A model generated the notes under the pieces. That model was not told the origin of the DNA and did not search any database. It saw only the letters and a list, made by a program, of their open reading frames with translations. From assembly GCF_900163645.1 (NCBI RefSeq), contig NZ_FUKM01000017.1, forward strand, positions 108,323-172,322: a stretch of DNA of 64,000 bases, read 5' to 3'. Each line of letters begins with the position of its first letter. The stretch's first letter is position 1. Made by a program: the position numbers and the translations under genes. Below are positions 9,993 through 20,359 of this stretch, piece by piece. The stretch comes from Halomonas citrativorans. Lineage in GTDB: Bacteria > Pseudomonadota > Gammaproteobacteria > Pseudomonadales > Halomonadaceae.

Positions 9993-10025
9993 AAAGGCCC
10001 GCTGACTTAGTCAGCGGGCCTTTTT
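9993..10025 (+). terminator. intrinsic terminator of tRNA-Met
   Basis: An 11-bp stem (GGCCCGCTGAC with GTCAGCGGGCC) has a TTA loop, is flanked by AAA and followed by five T. It may also end the convergent apeB transcript. It shares the GCCCGCTGA core with several other terminators in this window. Confidence 0.92.
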
Positions 10026-10051
10026 CGTTGCTGGGCGTTATCTAGTGCGCA

Positions 10052-11356
10052 TCAACCAAGCGCCGGCCGATTCAGAAACACTTTCAATGCTCGGGTTAGG
10101 TATTCCACATCACGCGTACCCGCCGTTTCACGGATAGAGTGCATGGCCCACTGTGGCACGCCGATATCCAGCGTAGGCACGCCAAGCTCTGTCGCCGTAA
10201 TCGGCCCAATGGTGCTACCGCAGCCCATATCCGCCCGCGTCACAAACGACTGTACCGGCACGTCGGCTTCGCGACACACATCACGAAATAGCGCACCGGT
10301 TACGCTATTGGTGGCGTAGCGTTGACTGGCATTCACCTTGATAACCGGGCCGCCGTTAATGGCTGGGCCATGCTGCTCATCATGCTTATCGCGAAAGTTA
10401 GGATGCAACGCATGCGCATTGTCACAGGAAATCATCAACGATGACTGAATCAACTGGATCAGCGACTCCTCGCTGCCCTCTCCTACCTGTGCATTGATGC
10501 GCTTAAGCACATCGCCCAAGAACGGCCCCTGCGCACCACAAGCGCTCGCACTACCCACCTCTTCGTGGTCGTTCGCCACTAACAACGCCCCCTGGCTACC
10601 ATCACTTTCGAGCAAGGCCTCCATGCCAATAAAACAGGAGAGTAGATTGTCCAGCCGCGCACTGGCGATGAGCTCTTGCTTAACACCTACGAGCGAAGGC
10701 GGCTGCACATCGTAAAAACCCAGTTCAAAATCCACCACCTCAACGGAGCGCACACCGTGCTGCTCCTCAAGCCAAGCGGCTAGCAATTCAGAAAGCTTGG
10801 TGCTATCGCTTTGCAGCAGTACCGGCGCCATTTGCGTTTGCGGATTAATAGCACGGCCCGAATTCACGTCGCGATCCAGATGGATTGCCAGGTTCGGCAC
10901 CATCGCAATAGGCCGGTCAACATTCAGCAGCAGGCTTTCCAGCCGCCCGTCCGCATGGCGCACATGTACTCGCCCGGCTAATCCTAAATCACGGTCAAAC
11001 CAGGGTGCCAACAGTACGCCCCCATACACCTGCACGCCAAGCTGTAACCAACCTGCAGAGTGCTGTGTGGCATTGGGCTTTAAGCGCAATCCGGGGCTAT
11101 CCGTATGCGCGCCCAGCATACGCAAGCTTTTCAGCGTATCGCCTGGCAACTGAAAGGCGATAATTGAAGAATCATTGCGCGTAGCGTAATAGCGCTGCCC
11201 AGGCGCCAGCTGCCAATTAGCCGTCTCATGGAGACGCTGAAAACCTGCTTTCTCCAAGCGTTCGGCCATTGCCTTCGTTGCATGCCAAGGTGTGGGTGAC
11301 TGGCGTAGAAAATCACATAACCGCGTTAGCCGATCGGCGTTGAAAGCTTCGGACAT
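10052..11356 (-). CDS. apeB: M18-family aminopeptidase
   Basis: This is a cytosolic metallo-aminopeptidase of family M18 (aspartyl aminopeptidase fold) that removes N-terminal residues from peptides. The 434-residue protein shows the zinc-ligand and catalytic blocks in order: GAHTDSPGLRLKPN near residue 80, NDHEEVGSASACGAQGPFL near 260, and ADMGCGSTIGP near 395. A slightly longer start exists at 11368, but the ATG at 11356 has AGGA at a good distance. It is convergent with tRNA-Met and divergent from prc. Confidence 0.93.
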   Translation of the reverse strand: MSEAFNADRLTRLCDFLRQSPTPWHATKAMAERLEKAGFQRLHETANWQLAPGQRYYATRNDSSIIAFQLPGDTLKSLRMLGAHTDSPGLRLKPNATQHSAGWLQLGVQVYGGVLLAPWFDRDLGLAGRVHVRHADGRLESLLLNVDRPIAMVPNLAIHLDRDVNSGRAINPQTQMAPVLLQSDSTKLSELLAAWLEEQHGVRSVEVVDFELGFYDVQPPSLVGVKQELIASARLDNLLSCFIGMEALLESDGSQGALLVANDHEEVGSASACGAQGPFLGDVLKRINAQVGEGSEESLIQLIQSSLMISCDNAHALHPNFRDKHDEQHGPAINGGPVIKVNASQRYATNSVTGALFRDVCREADVPVQSFVTRADMGCGSTIGPITATELGVPTLDIGVPQWAMHSIRETAGTRDVEYLTRALKVFLNRPALG

Positions 11357-11493
11357 GGAAATCCTCATAACAGTAATGATTGAGTCTCACAGAGCAAACG
11401 ACCTGCTACAATGCCCCCTGGCCTACGCAACACATAGGTCACAAGCAGGTCTAGGGAAGAATGAGTGTACACAAATCCGGGAGAGCTTGACTG

Positions 11494-13581
11494 ATGAGCT
11501 TGTTTGCAACGCTTTCGCGCTCGGTCGCCCTTGCCGTGATGCTGGTCGTTACCAGCCCGGCAGTTATGGCACAAATTGCGCCGACCGACGAACAACGCCA
11601 AGCGGCAGTAGAAATTGCGGATGCGCTCCGCTACGGCCACTACGCCAACATAACGTTTGATGAGCAGTGGTCACAGGAGGCCTTCCAACGCTACCTGGAT
11701 ATCCTCGATGGTCAACGCGCTTATTTACTGAATCGCGACATAGAGCCCTACCGCCATTATGAAAATGATATGGCTGAAGCACTCTTTAACGGCGATTTGG
11801 ATGATGCTTACGCGCTTTATAACCAGCTAAGCGAACGTAATATTGCGCGGGTTGAATGGCTGCTTGCACGTCTTGATGAAGGCCTATCGTTTAACTTTGA
11901 TAGCGATGAGCGCCTGGAAATTGATCGCGAAAATGCTCCCTGGGCCACCCGCGAGAGCGAACTTGATGAGCTATGGCGCAAGCGGTTAAAAAATGACGCG
12001 CTAACGCTCGCGCTTACTGACCAGGATGACGAGCAGATAGTCGACAATCTGCGCCAGCGCTATGAAGGCCAGCTTAGCCGACTACGCCAAACCGAATCAG
12101 AAGATGTCTTCGGCTTGATAATGGCAGCGGTCACCAGCACGATTGATCCGCATACTGGCTACCTTTCACCACGCCAAAGCGAGTCTTTTGACATCCAAAT
12201 GAGCCTCTCGCTGGAAGGCATTGGCGCGCTGCTTCAGGCCGATGGCGAATACGTGAAAGTGGCAAGCCTGGTGCCCGGCGGCCCCGCTGACCGTGCAGAT
12301 GTCCTGGAACCTGCCGACCGCATCATTGCGGTCGGCCAGGAAGATGGCGAAATGGTCAACGTTGTGGGCATGCGCCTGGACAATGTCGTTGACTTGATTC
12401 GTGGCCCCAAAGGCTCCGTCGTCCGCCTGGATATCGTGCCCGCCCAAGCGGTGGACATGACCCGCTCGCATATTGTCGAGATCACCCGCGATACAGTAAG
12501 CCTTGAAGACCAGGCTGCCCATGGCGAAGTGATCAACGTTGAGCGAGACGGCGAACCCCATCCCATTGGGGTCATTAACATTCCTACTTTCTACGTTGAT
12601 TTTGACGCTTGGCAGGCGGGCGAAGAGGAGTATCGCAGCACCACTCGCGATGTCGCCCGTGAAATCGAGCGTTTAAAAGAGCAAGGCGTAGAAGGCATTG
12701 TGCTGGATCTGCGTAATAACGGCGGCGGCGCGCTTCAAGAGGCCAACTCGCTGATTGGCTTGTTTATTGACCGAGGCCCCACCGTACAGGTGCGTGACGC
12801 TCAAGGGCGCATTCAGCTGTACGGCGATACCGACGCAGGCACACTTTACGATGGTCCGCTGACCGTGCTGGTTAACCGTCTTTCCGCCTCTGCCTCGGAA
12901 ATCTTTGCAGGCGCTATTCAGGACTATGGTCGCGGCCTGGTAGTAGGCTCATCAACCTTTGGCAAAGGTACCGTACAAACGCTGAACGACCTGAGCCATG
13001 GGCAGATCAAGCTGACCCGCGCCAAGTTTTACCGCATCACCGGTAAAAGCACGCAAAACCGTGGGGTTGAGCCTGACATTAGCTTCCCTAGCTTAATCGA
13101 CCCAGAACGGATCGGAGAAAGCAGCCTGGATAACGCCCTTGGCTGGGATACGGTTCAAGATGTTCAGTATCGTCGCTACGGAACGCCGGAAACCTTTATG
13201 GACGCACTGAGCACCCAACACGCAGCGCGCGCCAAAGAGAACCCCAACTTCCGCTATGTTGAGCGTCAGTCCACGCTGGCCCGCCAGCTACGTGAGCAGC
13301 ACACCAGCGTGAGCCTGAACCGCGAGCAGCGCCAGCGTGAGCTTGAGGCCCAAGAGGCCGAGCAGCTTTCGCTAGAGAACCAGCGTCGCCGGGCACTCAA
13401 ACTGCCAGAACTAGACGAGTGGATGGATGCACGCCTGGAAAGCAGCGAGCCCAGTGACGATGCTGACGAAAACGGAGAGGATGAAGGCATGCCCGCTGAT
13501 CGCGCTCCCGTACTAGAAGCCGCAGAAATCCTGCTGGATTACGCGCAATTTCAACAAGCCCAGCGAATGGCGACACGCTAA
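11494..13581 (+). CDS. prc: tail-specific periplasmic protease Prc (Tsp)
   Basis: Prc degrades periplasmic proteins from their C-terminus. It acts on SsrA-tagged proteins, peptidoglycan hydrolases and PBP3 processing in related bacteria. The 695-residue protein has a signal peptide ending near VMAQ, an N-terminal helical domain, a PDZ domain around residues 230-320 (SLSLEGIGALLQ onward), and the S41 protease core. The Ser-Lys dyad reads as Ser466 in NRLSASASEIF and Lys491 in STFGKGTVQ. The charged C-terminal region is typical of the long Prc form. A terminator follows directly. Confidence 0.95.
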   Translation: MSLFATLSRSVALAVMLVVTSPAVMAQIAPTDEQRQAAVEIADALRYGHYANITFDEQWSQEAFQRYLDILDGQRAYLLNRDIEPYRHYENDMAEALFNGDLDDAYALYNQLSERNIARVEWLLARLDEGLSFNFDSDERLEIDRENAPWATRESELDELWRKRLKNDALTLALTDQDDEQIVDNLRQRYEGQLSRLRQTESEDVFGLIMAAVTSTIDPHTGYLSPRQSESFDIQMSLSLEGIGALLQADGEYVKVASLVPGGPADRADVLEPADRIIAVGQEDGEMVNVVGMRLDNVVDLIRGPKGSVVRLDIVPAQAVDMTRSHIVEITRDTVSLEDQAAHGEVINVERDGEPHPIGVINIPTFYVDFDAWQAGEEEYRSTTRDVAREIERLKEQGVEGIVLDLRNNGGGALQEANSLIGLFIDRGPTVQVRDAQGRIQLYGDTDAGTLYDGPLTVLVNRLSASASEIFAGAIQDYGRGLVVGSSTFGKGTVQTLNDLSHGQIKLTRAKFYRITGKSTQNRGVEPDISFPSLIDPERIGESSLDNALGWDTVQDVQYRRYGTPETFMDALSTQHAARAKENPNFRYVERQSTLARQLREQHTSVSLNREQRQRELEAQEAEQLSLENQRRRALKLPELDEWMDARLESSEPSDDADENGEDEGMPADRAPVLEAAEILLDYAQFQQAQRMATR

Positions 13582-13602
13582 ATAACCATTGATCGCTGTA
13601 TG

Positions 13603-13631
13603 ACGCCGACCTTTTAGGTCGGCGTTTTTTT
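13603..13631 (+). terminator. intrinsic terminator after prc
   Basis: A 9-bp stem (ACGCCGACC with GGTCGGCGT) has a TTTTA loop and is followed by a run of T. Confidence 0.92.
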
Positions 13632-13857
13632 ACGCATGACTTCTGACCCGCCAGATACACGAAATCAACCCAATACCGTTAGGCAGCGGGGCCAATAATT
13701 TTACAGGGGTTAATAACGACCTGGAGACGATAAAGGCTTAAAGAGGTAATAAAGGTTTGAAGAGGTAATAAAAATCAGGGGAGCTAGAAAACAGACCGCT
13801 GCACGCTTTTCAGAACCAGGCACGGAAGCACACTGTGAATCTAAAAAGGCAAGTAGA

Positions 13858-13933
13858 TGGCTCCTCGAACAGGACTCGAACCTGTGACCCAATGATTAAC
13901 AGTCATTTGCTCTACCAACTGAGCTATCGAGGA
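13858..13933 (-). tRNA. tRNA-Asn(GTT), copy 3 in transcript order
   Basis: On the minus strand the acceptor stem TCCTCGA pairs with TCGAGGA, the anticodon is GTT, and the CCA end is encoded (TGG at 13858 on the plus strand). It is the last of three identical tandem copies. Confidence 0.96.
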
Positions 13934-13979
13934 ACATCTTAAGCTATTGTGTTTTAAGCAGAACCAACCTGTAAAGTGT

Positions 13980-14055
13980 TGGCTCCTCGAACAGGACTCG
14001 AACCTGTGACCCAATGATTAACAGTCATTTGCTCTACCAACTGAGCTATCGAGGA
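13980..14055 (-). tRNA. tRNA-Asn(GTT), copy 2
   Basis: It is identical over its whole length to the neighbouring copies, with anticodon GTT and encoded CCA. It is separated from each neighbour by a 46-base spacer. Confidence 0.96.
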
Positions 14056-14101
14056 ACATCTTAAGCTATTGTGTTTTAAGCAGAACCAACCTGTAAAGTG
14101 T

Positions 14102-14177
14102 TGGCTCCTCGAACAGGACTCGAACCTGTGACCCAATGATTAACAGTCATTTGCTCTACCAACTGAGCTATCGAGGA
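14102..14177 (-). tRNA. tRNA-Asn(GTT), copy 1 (promoter-proximal)
   Basis: The cloverleaf is the same as in the other two copies. A good promoter lies just upstream at 14198-14225 on the minus strand. Confidence 0.96.
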
Positions 14178-14197
14178 ACTTCTCAAACACGGTGCGT

Positions 14198-14225
14198 AGT
14201 ATACGGATTTAGAGGCCAAGGTCAA
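14198..14225 (-). promoter_or_regulatory. sigma-70 promoter of the tRNA-Asn array
   Basis: On the minus strand TTGACC (14225-14220) is followed after 16 bases by TATACT (14203-14198), close to consensus. The first tRNA begins about 20 bases downstream. Confidence 0.85.
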
Positions 14226-14360
14226 GTATCGATTATTGGGGAATGCTAGCCCCCGGTTTCTTGTGCCCGTATAATAGGATTATTCAACAGTAGCCTACGC
14301 TGCTAAAACGATACCCCATTCATTCCTCGTCCCCCGACGACCCATAGACGACAGGTACCG

Positions 14361-15704
14361 ATGGCGAAGAAGCTCTTCATCAAAACGCACGGCTGCCAAA
14401 TGAACGAGTACGACTCCTCCCGTATGGCGGATCTGCTCGGTGAATCTCACCAGCTTGAACTCACCGACAACGAGAAGGAAGCTGACGTTATCCTTCTTAA
14501 CACCTGTTCAATTCGTGAGAAGGCGCAGGAGAAAGTGTTTCATCAGCTGGGGCGCTGGAAAAAGCTAAAAGACGCCAACCCGGACCTGGTGATTGGCGTA
14601 GGCGGCTGCGTGGCGAGCCAGGAAGGCGAAGCGCTGCGCAAGCGTGCACCCTTCGTGGATATGGTTTTCGGCCCGCAGACGCTGCACCGTGTGCCCTCCA
14701 TGCTGGATGCGCGCAGCAACAATCAAATTGCCGCGGTCGATGTAACCTTCCCGGAAATAGAGAAGTTCGATCACCTGCCCCAGCCTAAATCAGATGGCGC
14801 AACGGCCTTTGTCTCGATCATGGAAGGCTGCTCCAAATACTGCACCTTCTGCGTGGTGCCCTATACCCGCGGTGAAGAGGTCTCTCGTCCGTTTGAAAAG
14901 GTCATGGATGAAGTTATTCATCTGGCCGATCAAGGGGTGCGCGAAGTCAACCTGCTGGGCCAAAACGTTAACGCCTACCGAGGCGACAACGACGACGGTG
15001 ATGAAATTGATCTTGCCGAGCTGATTGCCTGCATCGCTGCAGTAGACGGCATTGACCGCATACGCTTTACCACCTCGCATCCGGTTGAGTTCACCGATAG
15101 CCTGGTTGATGCATTTGCAGACATCCCGGAGCTGGTCAGCCACCTGCACCTGCCGGTGCAATCGGGTTCCGACCGGATTCTAAGCGCCATGAAGCGTGGC
15201 CATACGGCCGAAGAGTACATTGAGAAGATGGAGCGCGTGCGCGCCAACCGTCCGGATATCAGCTTCTCATCGGACTTTATTATCGGCTTCCCGGGTGAAA
15301 CCGAGGAGGACTTTGAAGCCACGATGGATCTTATTCATCGCATTGGCTTTGACCACTCGTTTAGCTTTGTTTATTCAGCACGCCCCGGCACGCCTGCCTC
15401 TGGCCTGCCCGATGACACCCCAGAAAGCGTCAAGAAGCAGCGTTTGGCTATCTTGCAGGAGCGTATTCTGCAAAACGTGGCGCAGATCAGCCGCCGCATG
15501 GTGGGATCTACCCAGCGCATTTTGGTCACCGGCTTTTCACCAAAAGACCCCGGCCAACTCTCTGGGCGAACGGAGAACAACCGTGTGGTTAACTTCCGTG
15601 CCGCCAACCCTACCGAGCTGATCGGCTACTTTGTGGATGTTGAAATTACCGAGGCATTCCCCAATTCACTGCGCGGCGAACTCGCCTCCCCCGAGCGTTA
15701 CTGA
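14361..15704 (+). CDS. miaB: tRNA-2-methylthio-N6-dimethylallyladenosine synthase
   Basis: MiaB is a radical-SAM methylthiotransferase that converts i6A37 to ms2i6A37 in tRNAs reading UNN codons. The 447-residue protein has the N-terminal auxiliary-cluster cysteines (GCQMN at Cys12, LNTCSIR near 49, GGCVA near 83). The radical-SAM cluster is CSKYCTFC at Cys157/161/164, and a C-terminal TRAM domain is present. The gene starts a run miaB-ybeZ-ybeY-corC-lnt that is conserved in gammaproteobacteria. Confidence 0.97.
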   Translation: MAKKLFIKTHGCQMNEYDSSRMADLLGESHQLELTDNEKEADVILLNTCSIREKAQEKVFHQLGRWKKLKDANPDLVIGVGGCVASQEGEALRKRAPFVDMVFGPQTLHRVPSMLDARSNNQIAAVDVTFPEIEKFDHLPQPKSDGATAFVSIMEGCSKYCTFCVVPYTRGEEVSRPFEKVMDEVIHLADQGVREVNLLGQNVNAYRGDNDDGDEIDLAELIACIAAVDGIDRIRFTTSHPVEFTDSLVDAFADIPELVSHLHLPVQSGSDRILSAMKRGHTAEEYIEKMERVRANRPDISFSSDFIIGFPGETEEDFEATMDLIHRIGFDHSFSFVYSARPGTPASGLPDDTPESVKKQRLAILQERILQNVAQISRRMVGSTQRILVTGFSPKDPGQLSGRTENNRVVNFRAANPTELIGYFVDVEITEAFPNSLRGELASPERY

Positions 15705-15791
15705 CCGCTATATTATCTTAGGTAATTGCCCCAACCCGGTTGGGGCAGTAAGCTGGGTGTTTACACACATTAACTGACGGATTTCCTACTC

Positions 15792-16883
15792 TTGAGCCAG
15801 CCATCACCTCAGGCCAATCGCATTATTACCCTAAGCCTTGAACCCAATGACCCACAGCGGCTTGCCAGCCTATGTGGCCAGCAGGACGAGCACCTAAAGC
15901 TGATTGAGAGTCGCCTGGACGTGACCTTGCGCAACCGGGGCAATATGTTTCAGCTGGCCGGTGCTGCCAACCGCATCAAAGCGGCGGCTAACGTGCTTGA
16001 GCACCTCTATCGCGAAACGGCAGTGGATGATCTTTCGGCAGATACCGTGCACCTGTTTCTGCAAGAGTCTGGCCTGGAAGCGCTAGAAGATGAGCAGGAC
16101 GGAGAAGGCAACCCCGATGACGTGGTAATGCGCACGCCGCGCACCATGATAAAGCCGCGCGGTTTGAACCAGCAGCGCTACGTCACCAGCATCCGCGAGC
16201 ACGATATTAACTTCGGTATCGGGCCGGCCGGTACCGGTAAAACGTATCTGGCGGTGGCGGCAGCGGTTGAAGCGCTTAACCAGCAGGAAGTGCGTCGCAT
16301 CTTGCTGGTACGCCCAGCGGTTGAAGCGGGAGAAAAGCTCGGCTTCCTGCCTGGTGATCTGGCCCAAAAGATCGACCCGTACCTGCGCCCGCTGTACGAC
16401 GCGCTTTACGAGATGATCGGCTTTGAACAAGTAGCCAAGCTCATCGAGCGCCAAGTGATTGAAATAGCGCCGCTGGCCTATATGCGCGGTCGTACGCTGA
16501 ATAATTCGTACATCATTTTGGATGAGAGCCAAAACACCACGCCTGAACAAATGAAGATGTTCCTGACCCGGATCGGTTTTGGCTCAACGGCCGTGATCAC
16601 CGGAGATATCACCCAGGTCGACCTTCCCCGTGGGCAGCGCTCTGGCTTGTCCCAAGTACTTGACGTACTTAAAGATACACCTGGCATCGGCGTTACCCAC
16701 TTTGCCGCCAAGGATGTCGTACGTCACCCCTTGGTCCAGCGCATTATCGAGGCCTACGACGACTTCGAGTCGCAGCAGGAAGTGGAAGAACGCGCCCTCC
16801 GTGAAGCGCGCCAGCAAGAACGCGAGGCGCGCCTTCAGGGGCGTGAACAGCCTCAGGAACGATGGGGAGATACATCACGTTGA
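15792..16883 (+). CDS. ybeZ: PhoH-like ATPase YbeZ
   Basis: YbeZ is a PhoH-family P-loop ATPase that works with the endoribonuclease YbeY in rRNA maturation and ribosome quality control. The 363-residue protein has a KH-like N-terminal region, then Walker A GPAGTGKT near residue 145 and a Walker B/sensor region [20 protein letters not shown]. The C-terminus is charged and rich in Glu, Arg and Gln. It starts at a TTG (15792) and its stop overlaps the next start. It lies between miaB and ybeY. Confidence 0.93.
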   Translation: MSQPSPQANRIITLSLEPNDPQRLASLCGQQDEHLKLIESRLDVTLRNRGNMFQLAGAANRIKAAANVLEHLYRETAVDDLSADTVHLFLQESGLEALEDEQDGEGNPDDVVMRTPRTMIKPRGLNQQRYVTSIREHDINFGIGPAGTGKTYLAVAAAVEALNQQEVRRILLVRPAVEAGEKLGFLPGDLAQKIDPYLRPLYDALYEMIGFEQVAKLIERQVIEIAPLAYMRGRTLNNSYIILDESQNTTPEQMKMFLTRIGFGSTAVITGDITQVDLPRGQRSGLSQVLDVLKDTPGIGVTHFAAKDVVRHPLVQRIIEAYDDFESQQEVEERALREARQQEREARLQGREQPQERWGDTSR

Positions 16884-17344
16884 ACAATATCGTGATTGAT
16901 CGACAGGCCGCTATTGATGAACCACTGCTGCCCACGCTTGAACAGCTCACCCACTGGGTGGGCTGTGTGTTTTCTCATCACCCGGATGATGAGCGCCAAG
17001 AGCTTACGATCCGCTTTGTGGGCGAGCAAGAAAGCCAAGCCTTAAACCGCGATTATCGCGGCAAAGACAAACCCACCAATGTGCTATCGTTCCCATTTGA
17101 AAACCCGCCAGGGCTCACACTACCGCTGCTCGGCGATTTGATTATTTGTCATGCCGTTGTGGTAAAAGAGGCGGGCGAGCAACAGAAGCTTTTAGCGCAT
17201 CACTATGCGCATATGGTCGTTCACGGCACGCTTCATTTAATGGGCTATGACCATATTGAAGATGAGGAAGCAGAAGAGATGGAGCAGCTAGAGCGTACGC
17301 TGCTTGCTGAGCTGGGCATCTCTGACCCTTACCATGTGCCATGA
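16880..17344 (+). CDS. ybeY: endoribonuclease YbeY
   Basis: YbeY is a zinc-dependent endoribonuclease needed for 16S rRNA 3'-end maturation and 70S quality control. The 154-residue protein has the H3xH5xH metal motif in [11 protein letters not shown] and the conserved [15 protein letters not shown] block. The open frame reaches an ATG at 16862, inside ybeZ. The TTG at 16880 is preferred because GGGGAGA lies about ten bases upstream and because it overlaps the ybeZ stop (TTGA), a common coupling arrangement. Confidence in the exact start is moderate. Confidence 0.93.
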   Translation: MNNIVIDRQAAIDEPLLPTLEQLTHWVGCVFSHHPDDERQELTIRFVGEQESQALNRDYRGKDKPTNVLSFPFENPPGLTLPLLGDLIICHAVVVKEAGEQQKLLAHHYAHMVVHGTLHLMGYDHIEDEEAEEMEQLERTLLAELGISDPYHVP

Positions 17345-17514
17345 CACTTACAACGCGCAGGGAAGAAACCGTTCATTGATGCAAAGCGAGACGCATAGTG
17401 CAACATAGCGCCCTGGACCAGGGGACACCGCCTTGTTGGCACCCTGTTTTTTGTTGATACTAGATTTAGGCACGTTACGACACCTGTCTGCCCCGTAAAC
17501 AAGAGATTTGACGC

Positions 17515-18402
17515 ATGAGCGAAGACCGATCGAGCAATCCTAATCAAAAATCCTGGCTCGAGAAACTCTTTGGCGCCCTTACCGGAGATACCGACGAACC
17601 CAGTTCACGCGCTGAACTGATGACGTTTTTACGCCATACCGCTGGGAAACTGAAGCTGGATCAGGACGCCATCATGATTATTGAAGGTGCGCTTGAAATT
17701 AGCGATCAACAGGTCCGAGAAGTATTAATACCCCGCTCTCAGGTATCGGCCATAACGCTAGACCAAACGCGTGATGGCTATTTACCGCTTATCCAAGAAA
17801 CCGGTCACTCCCGTTATCCTGTGATTGGCGAGAATTTGGATGATGTTAAAGGGATATTGCTGGTAAAAGACTTGCTTCCTTTACTGTCGCAAACCCAGGA
17901 AAGCCGGGACGCCTTCAAACTGGAAGATGTTCTACGTCCGGCCATGTTTATCCCAGAGTCGAAACGGCTTAACAGCCTGCTCAAAGAGTTTCGTGATACA
18001 CACAACCACATGGCAATTGTGGTAGATGAGTATGGCGGTACTGCAGGCATTATTACTATTGAAGACATTCTTGAACAAATCGTGGGTGATATTGAAGACG
18101 AGCACGATACCGACGAAGAGGACGATATCCGCACGCTGGAAAACGGCCACTTTGCTATTCGCGCCCTCACCCCCATCGAAGACTTTAACGAACGCTTTGG
18201 CACCGAATTCTCTGATGATGAATTCGATACCGTGGGCGGTCTGGTGATGCAGCAATTTGGTCATTTGCCCGGGCGCAGCGAGCATACTCGCTTCGGTGGC
18301 TGGCACTTTGTCATCTTGAATGCTGATAACCGGCGCATCCGCTTATTAGAGGCCTATCGTGAAAGCGATGGCGAGAGCCTCGAACCTCAAAAAAACGACT
18401 AG
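17515..18402 (+). CDS. corC: CorC-type CBS-domain protein (YbeX)
   Basis: This 295-residue cytoplasmic protein is of the CorC/YbeX type. After a short N-terminal region it has two CBS domains (about residues 65-190, including VREVLIPRSQV and VVDEYGGTAGIITIEDI) and a C-terminal CorC/HlyC transporter-associated domain (GHFAIRALTPIEDFNERF onward). It has no membrane segments. It has been linked to magnesium and cobalt efflux and more recently to ribosome metabolism, which fits its position between ybeY and lnt. The ATG at 17515 follows a short AAGAGATTT stretch. Confidence 0.92.
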   Translation: MSEDRSSNPNQKSWLEKLFGALTGDTDEPSSRAELMTFLRHTAGKLKLDQDAIMIIEGALEISDQQVREVLIPRSQVSAITLDQTRDGYLPLIQETGHSRYPVIGENLDDVKGILLVKDLLPLLSQTQESRDAFKLEDVLRPAMFIPESKRLNSLLKEFRDTHNHMAIVVDEYGGTAGIITIEDILEQIVGDIEDEHDTDEEDDIRTLENGHFAIRALTPIEDFNERFGTEFSDDEFDTVGGLVMQQFGHLPGRSEHTRFGGWHFVILNADNRRIRLLEAYRESDGESLEPQKND

Positions 18403-18439
18403 CTGCTTACCGATTAACCACGTATTGACAGGATATTTC

Positions 18440-19912
18440 ATGGGGTCAACACCCGCCTTTATGCTTCAACTGTTACTGGCCCTGGTTGCGGGCGGCTTTA
18501 CCACGCTAACCGCTTCACCATTTGAACTATGGTGGCTTGGCCCGGTAGCGATTGCCCTGCTTTACGTAGGGATCCATACCCTAACGCCTGCCCAGGCGGC
18601 GCTTAAAGGCTGGCTCTATGGCATTGCACTCTTTGCCAGCGGCGCCTCATGGGTCTATATCTCCATTCATGATTACGGCTATACCGGCGTACCGCTGGCG
18701 GCGTTGCTTACCGCACTCTTTGTCGCCGTACTGGCCCTTTTTTATGCAGGCACCTTCTGGCTCTACCGGCGCTTTACCACTCCCCGATTGGCATGGCTAA
18801 CGTTTGCCGGTGCCTGGGTGCTGGGTGAAGTGCTGCGCACCTACCTGTTCACAGGCTTCCCTTGGCTACTAATGGGCTCAGGCTATGTCGATTCACCCTT
18901 GGCAAGCTGGGCACCGATTGGCGGTGTTTACCTACTTTCCCTGCTGGTGGTGCTTAGCGGCACACTGGCGGCTAACGTGCTTCTGCGCCGCCAGTGGTGG
19001 GCTCTGGCTCCGTTACTGGCAATCTGGCTGATACCGCTGGCCTTGCCTGCACAGTGGACCACCCCTTCCAGCACACCTACCCGGGTTGCTTTACTTCAGG
19101 GCAACCTCCCGCAGTTGCTAAAGTGGACGCCAGACGGCCAACGCATCGCAGCGAATACCTACAGCCGACTGACCGCTGAAGTCGCCGATGAGGCTGACAT
19201 AATTATCTGGCCAGAAACCGCGCTTCCCATGATGGAAACTCAGGCACGTCCGGTTCTGGAACGCGTTCAGGCCAACCTTCCGCCAGGCGTTGCCTTGGTG
19301 ACAGGCATCGTTCAATTGGATGAGGCTAACCGCTACTACAACAGCGTGGTGGGCATTGGCAACGTTGAAGGCAGTTATCAAAAAGAGCACCTGGTGCCTT
19401 TTGGCGAATACCTACCGCTTGAAAGCGTGCTGCGTGGTGCTATCGATTTTTTTGATCTGCCGATGTCGAGCTTTACCAAAGGCGCATCGCATCAGGCGCC
19501 CATGCAGGCCTCCGGCGTTAGCCTAGGCAACGCGATCTGTTACGAAATCATCTATCCGCAGCTTGTGGCACGTCGTGCTCAGGACAGCGATGTGCTGCTG
19601 ACGGTTTCCAACGACACCTGGTTTGGCGCCTCCATTGGCCCTTTCCAGCATTTGCAAATGGCACGGCTTAGAGCACTTGAAAATGGTCGCTATGTAATAC
19701 GCGCCACCAGTAACGGCGTTACAGCGATTATTGATGCCCACGGAAGCATCGTTGCTCAAGCGCCCCAGTTTGAAACGACAGCGTTAGTGGGTGAGTTTTA
19801 TGCGATGGAGGGGTTAACGCCTTTTACCCGCACCGGGAGCTGGCCTGCATGGCTACTAGCGGGGCTAATGCTGCTACCTGGCCTTCGCTTGACACGTTGT
19901 CGCGGTCGGTAG
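18440..19912 (+). CDS. lnt: apolipoprotein N-acyltransferase
   Basis: Lnt transfers the third acyl chain from phosphatidylethanolamine to the N-terminal Cys of lipoproteins in the inner membrane, a step needed for Lol-dependent sorting. The 490-residue protein has about six membrane helices in its first 190 residues, followed by a periplasmic nitrilase-like domain. The catalytic triad reads as Glu259 (WPETALP), Lys315 (QKEHLVPFGEY) and Cys367 (AICYEI). The frame opens earlier (18359), but the ATG at 18440 has AGGA upstream and begins right before the first helix. It completes the miaB-lnt run. Confidence 0.94.
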   Translation: MGSTPAFMLQLLLALVAGGFTTLTASPFELWWLGPVAIALLYVGIHTLTPAQAALKGWLYGIALFASGASWVYISIHDYGYTGVPLAALLTALFVAVLALFYAGTFWLYRRFTTPRLAWLTFAGAWVLGEVLRTYLFTGFPWLLMGSGYVDSPLASWAPIGGVYLLSLLVVLSGTLAANVLLRRQWWALAPLLAIWLIPLALPAQWTTPSSTPTRVALLQGNLPQLLKWTPDGQRIAANTYSRLTAEVADEADIIIWPETALPMMETQARPVLERVQANLPPGVALVTGIVQLDEANRYYNSVVGIGNVEGSYQKEHLVPFGEYLPLESVLRGAIDFFDLPMSSFTKGASHQAPMQASGVSLGNAICYEIIYPQLVARRAQDSDVLLTVSNDTWFGASIGPFQHLQMARLRALENGRYVIRATSNGVTAIIDAHGSIVAQAPQFETTALVGEFYAMEGLTPFTRTGSWPAWLLAGLMLLPGLRLTRCRGR

Positions 19913-19978
19913 GAACCTTCAACATGACACGCTACAATAGGACACTTTTTTGATTCTGGCTGGCATAGGGATACCGCT

Positions 19979-20317
19979 ATGTTCAAATCTCGCCCTTTTT
20001 TACTACTTGTCGTGATGCCGCTGGCACTTACTGTCGTGCTGGCGGGCGCTATTTTCGGTGGCCAGGTTATGTCTGACAGCCATGTTGGCGATGACATTCA
20101 ACATGCACTGGCAAAAAAGCTGGGTACATCCCATGATATTGAGCTCTCGCAGCTGCAGGAAGTGCAGTATGGTTATGGCATCTGCGGCCTCTATCGCACA
20201 GCCTCTTCTGACAATGGCTATGCCTCCTTTTTCTACGATAAAGACAGTGAGAATATCGAACTGGATATTAACTCTCGTCTGTACAAGTCGCGCTGCGGCC
20301 TCTCTGCCGTCTGCTAA
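19979..20317 (+). CDS. small exported or membrane-anchored protein, unknown function
   Basis: I do not recognise this 112-residue protein. Residues 5-30 form one hydrophobic segment after a basic start, either an uncleaved signal anchor or a signal peptide. The remainder is a small soluble domain with two Cys near its middle and two near the C-terminus (CGLYRT, SRCGLSAVC), which could form disulfides in the periplasm. Codon use looks like that of its neighbours. It has its own short leader after lnt and is followed by a strong terminator shared with the convergent copper genes. Confidence 0.7.
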   Translation: MFKSRPFLLLVVMPLALTVVLAGAIFGGQVMSDSHVGDDIQHALAKKLGTSHDIELSQLQEVQYGYGICGLYRTASSDNGYASFFYDKDSENIELDINSRLYKSRCGLSAVC

Positions 20318-20359
20318 ATCGCTTTCGTTGCCAGGCATTAGCCAAATAAACGGCATATA

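Larger units (their letters stand above)
13858..14177 (-). repeat. 122-bp tandem repeat carrying tRNA-Asn
   Basis: The tRNA starts are exactly 122 bases apart, and the two 46-base spacers (13934-13979 and 14056-14101) are identical. The triplet therefore arose by recent tandem duplication of a tRNA-plus-spacer unit. Such arrays can gain or lose copies by recombination. Confidence 0.95.
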
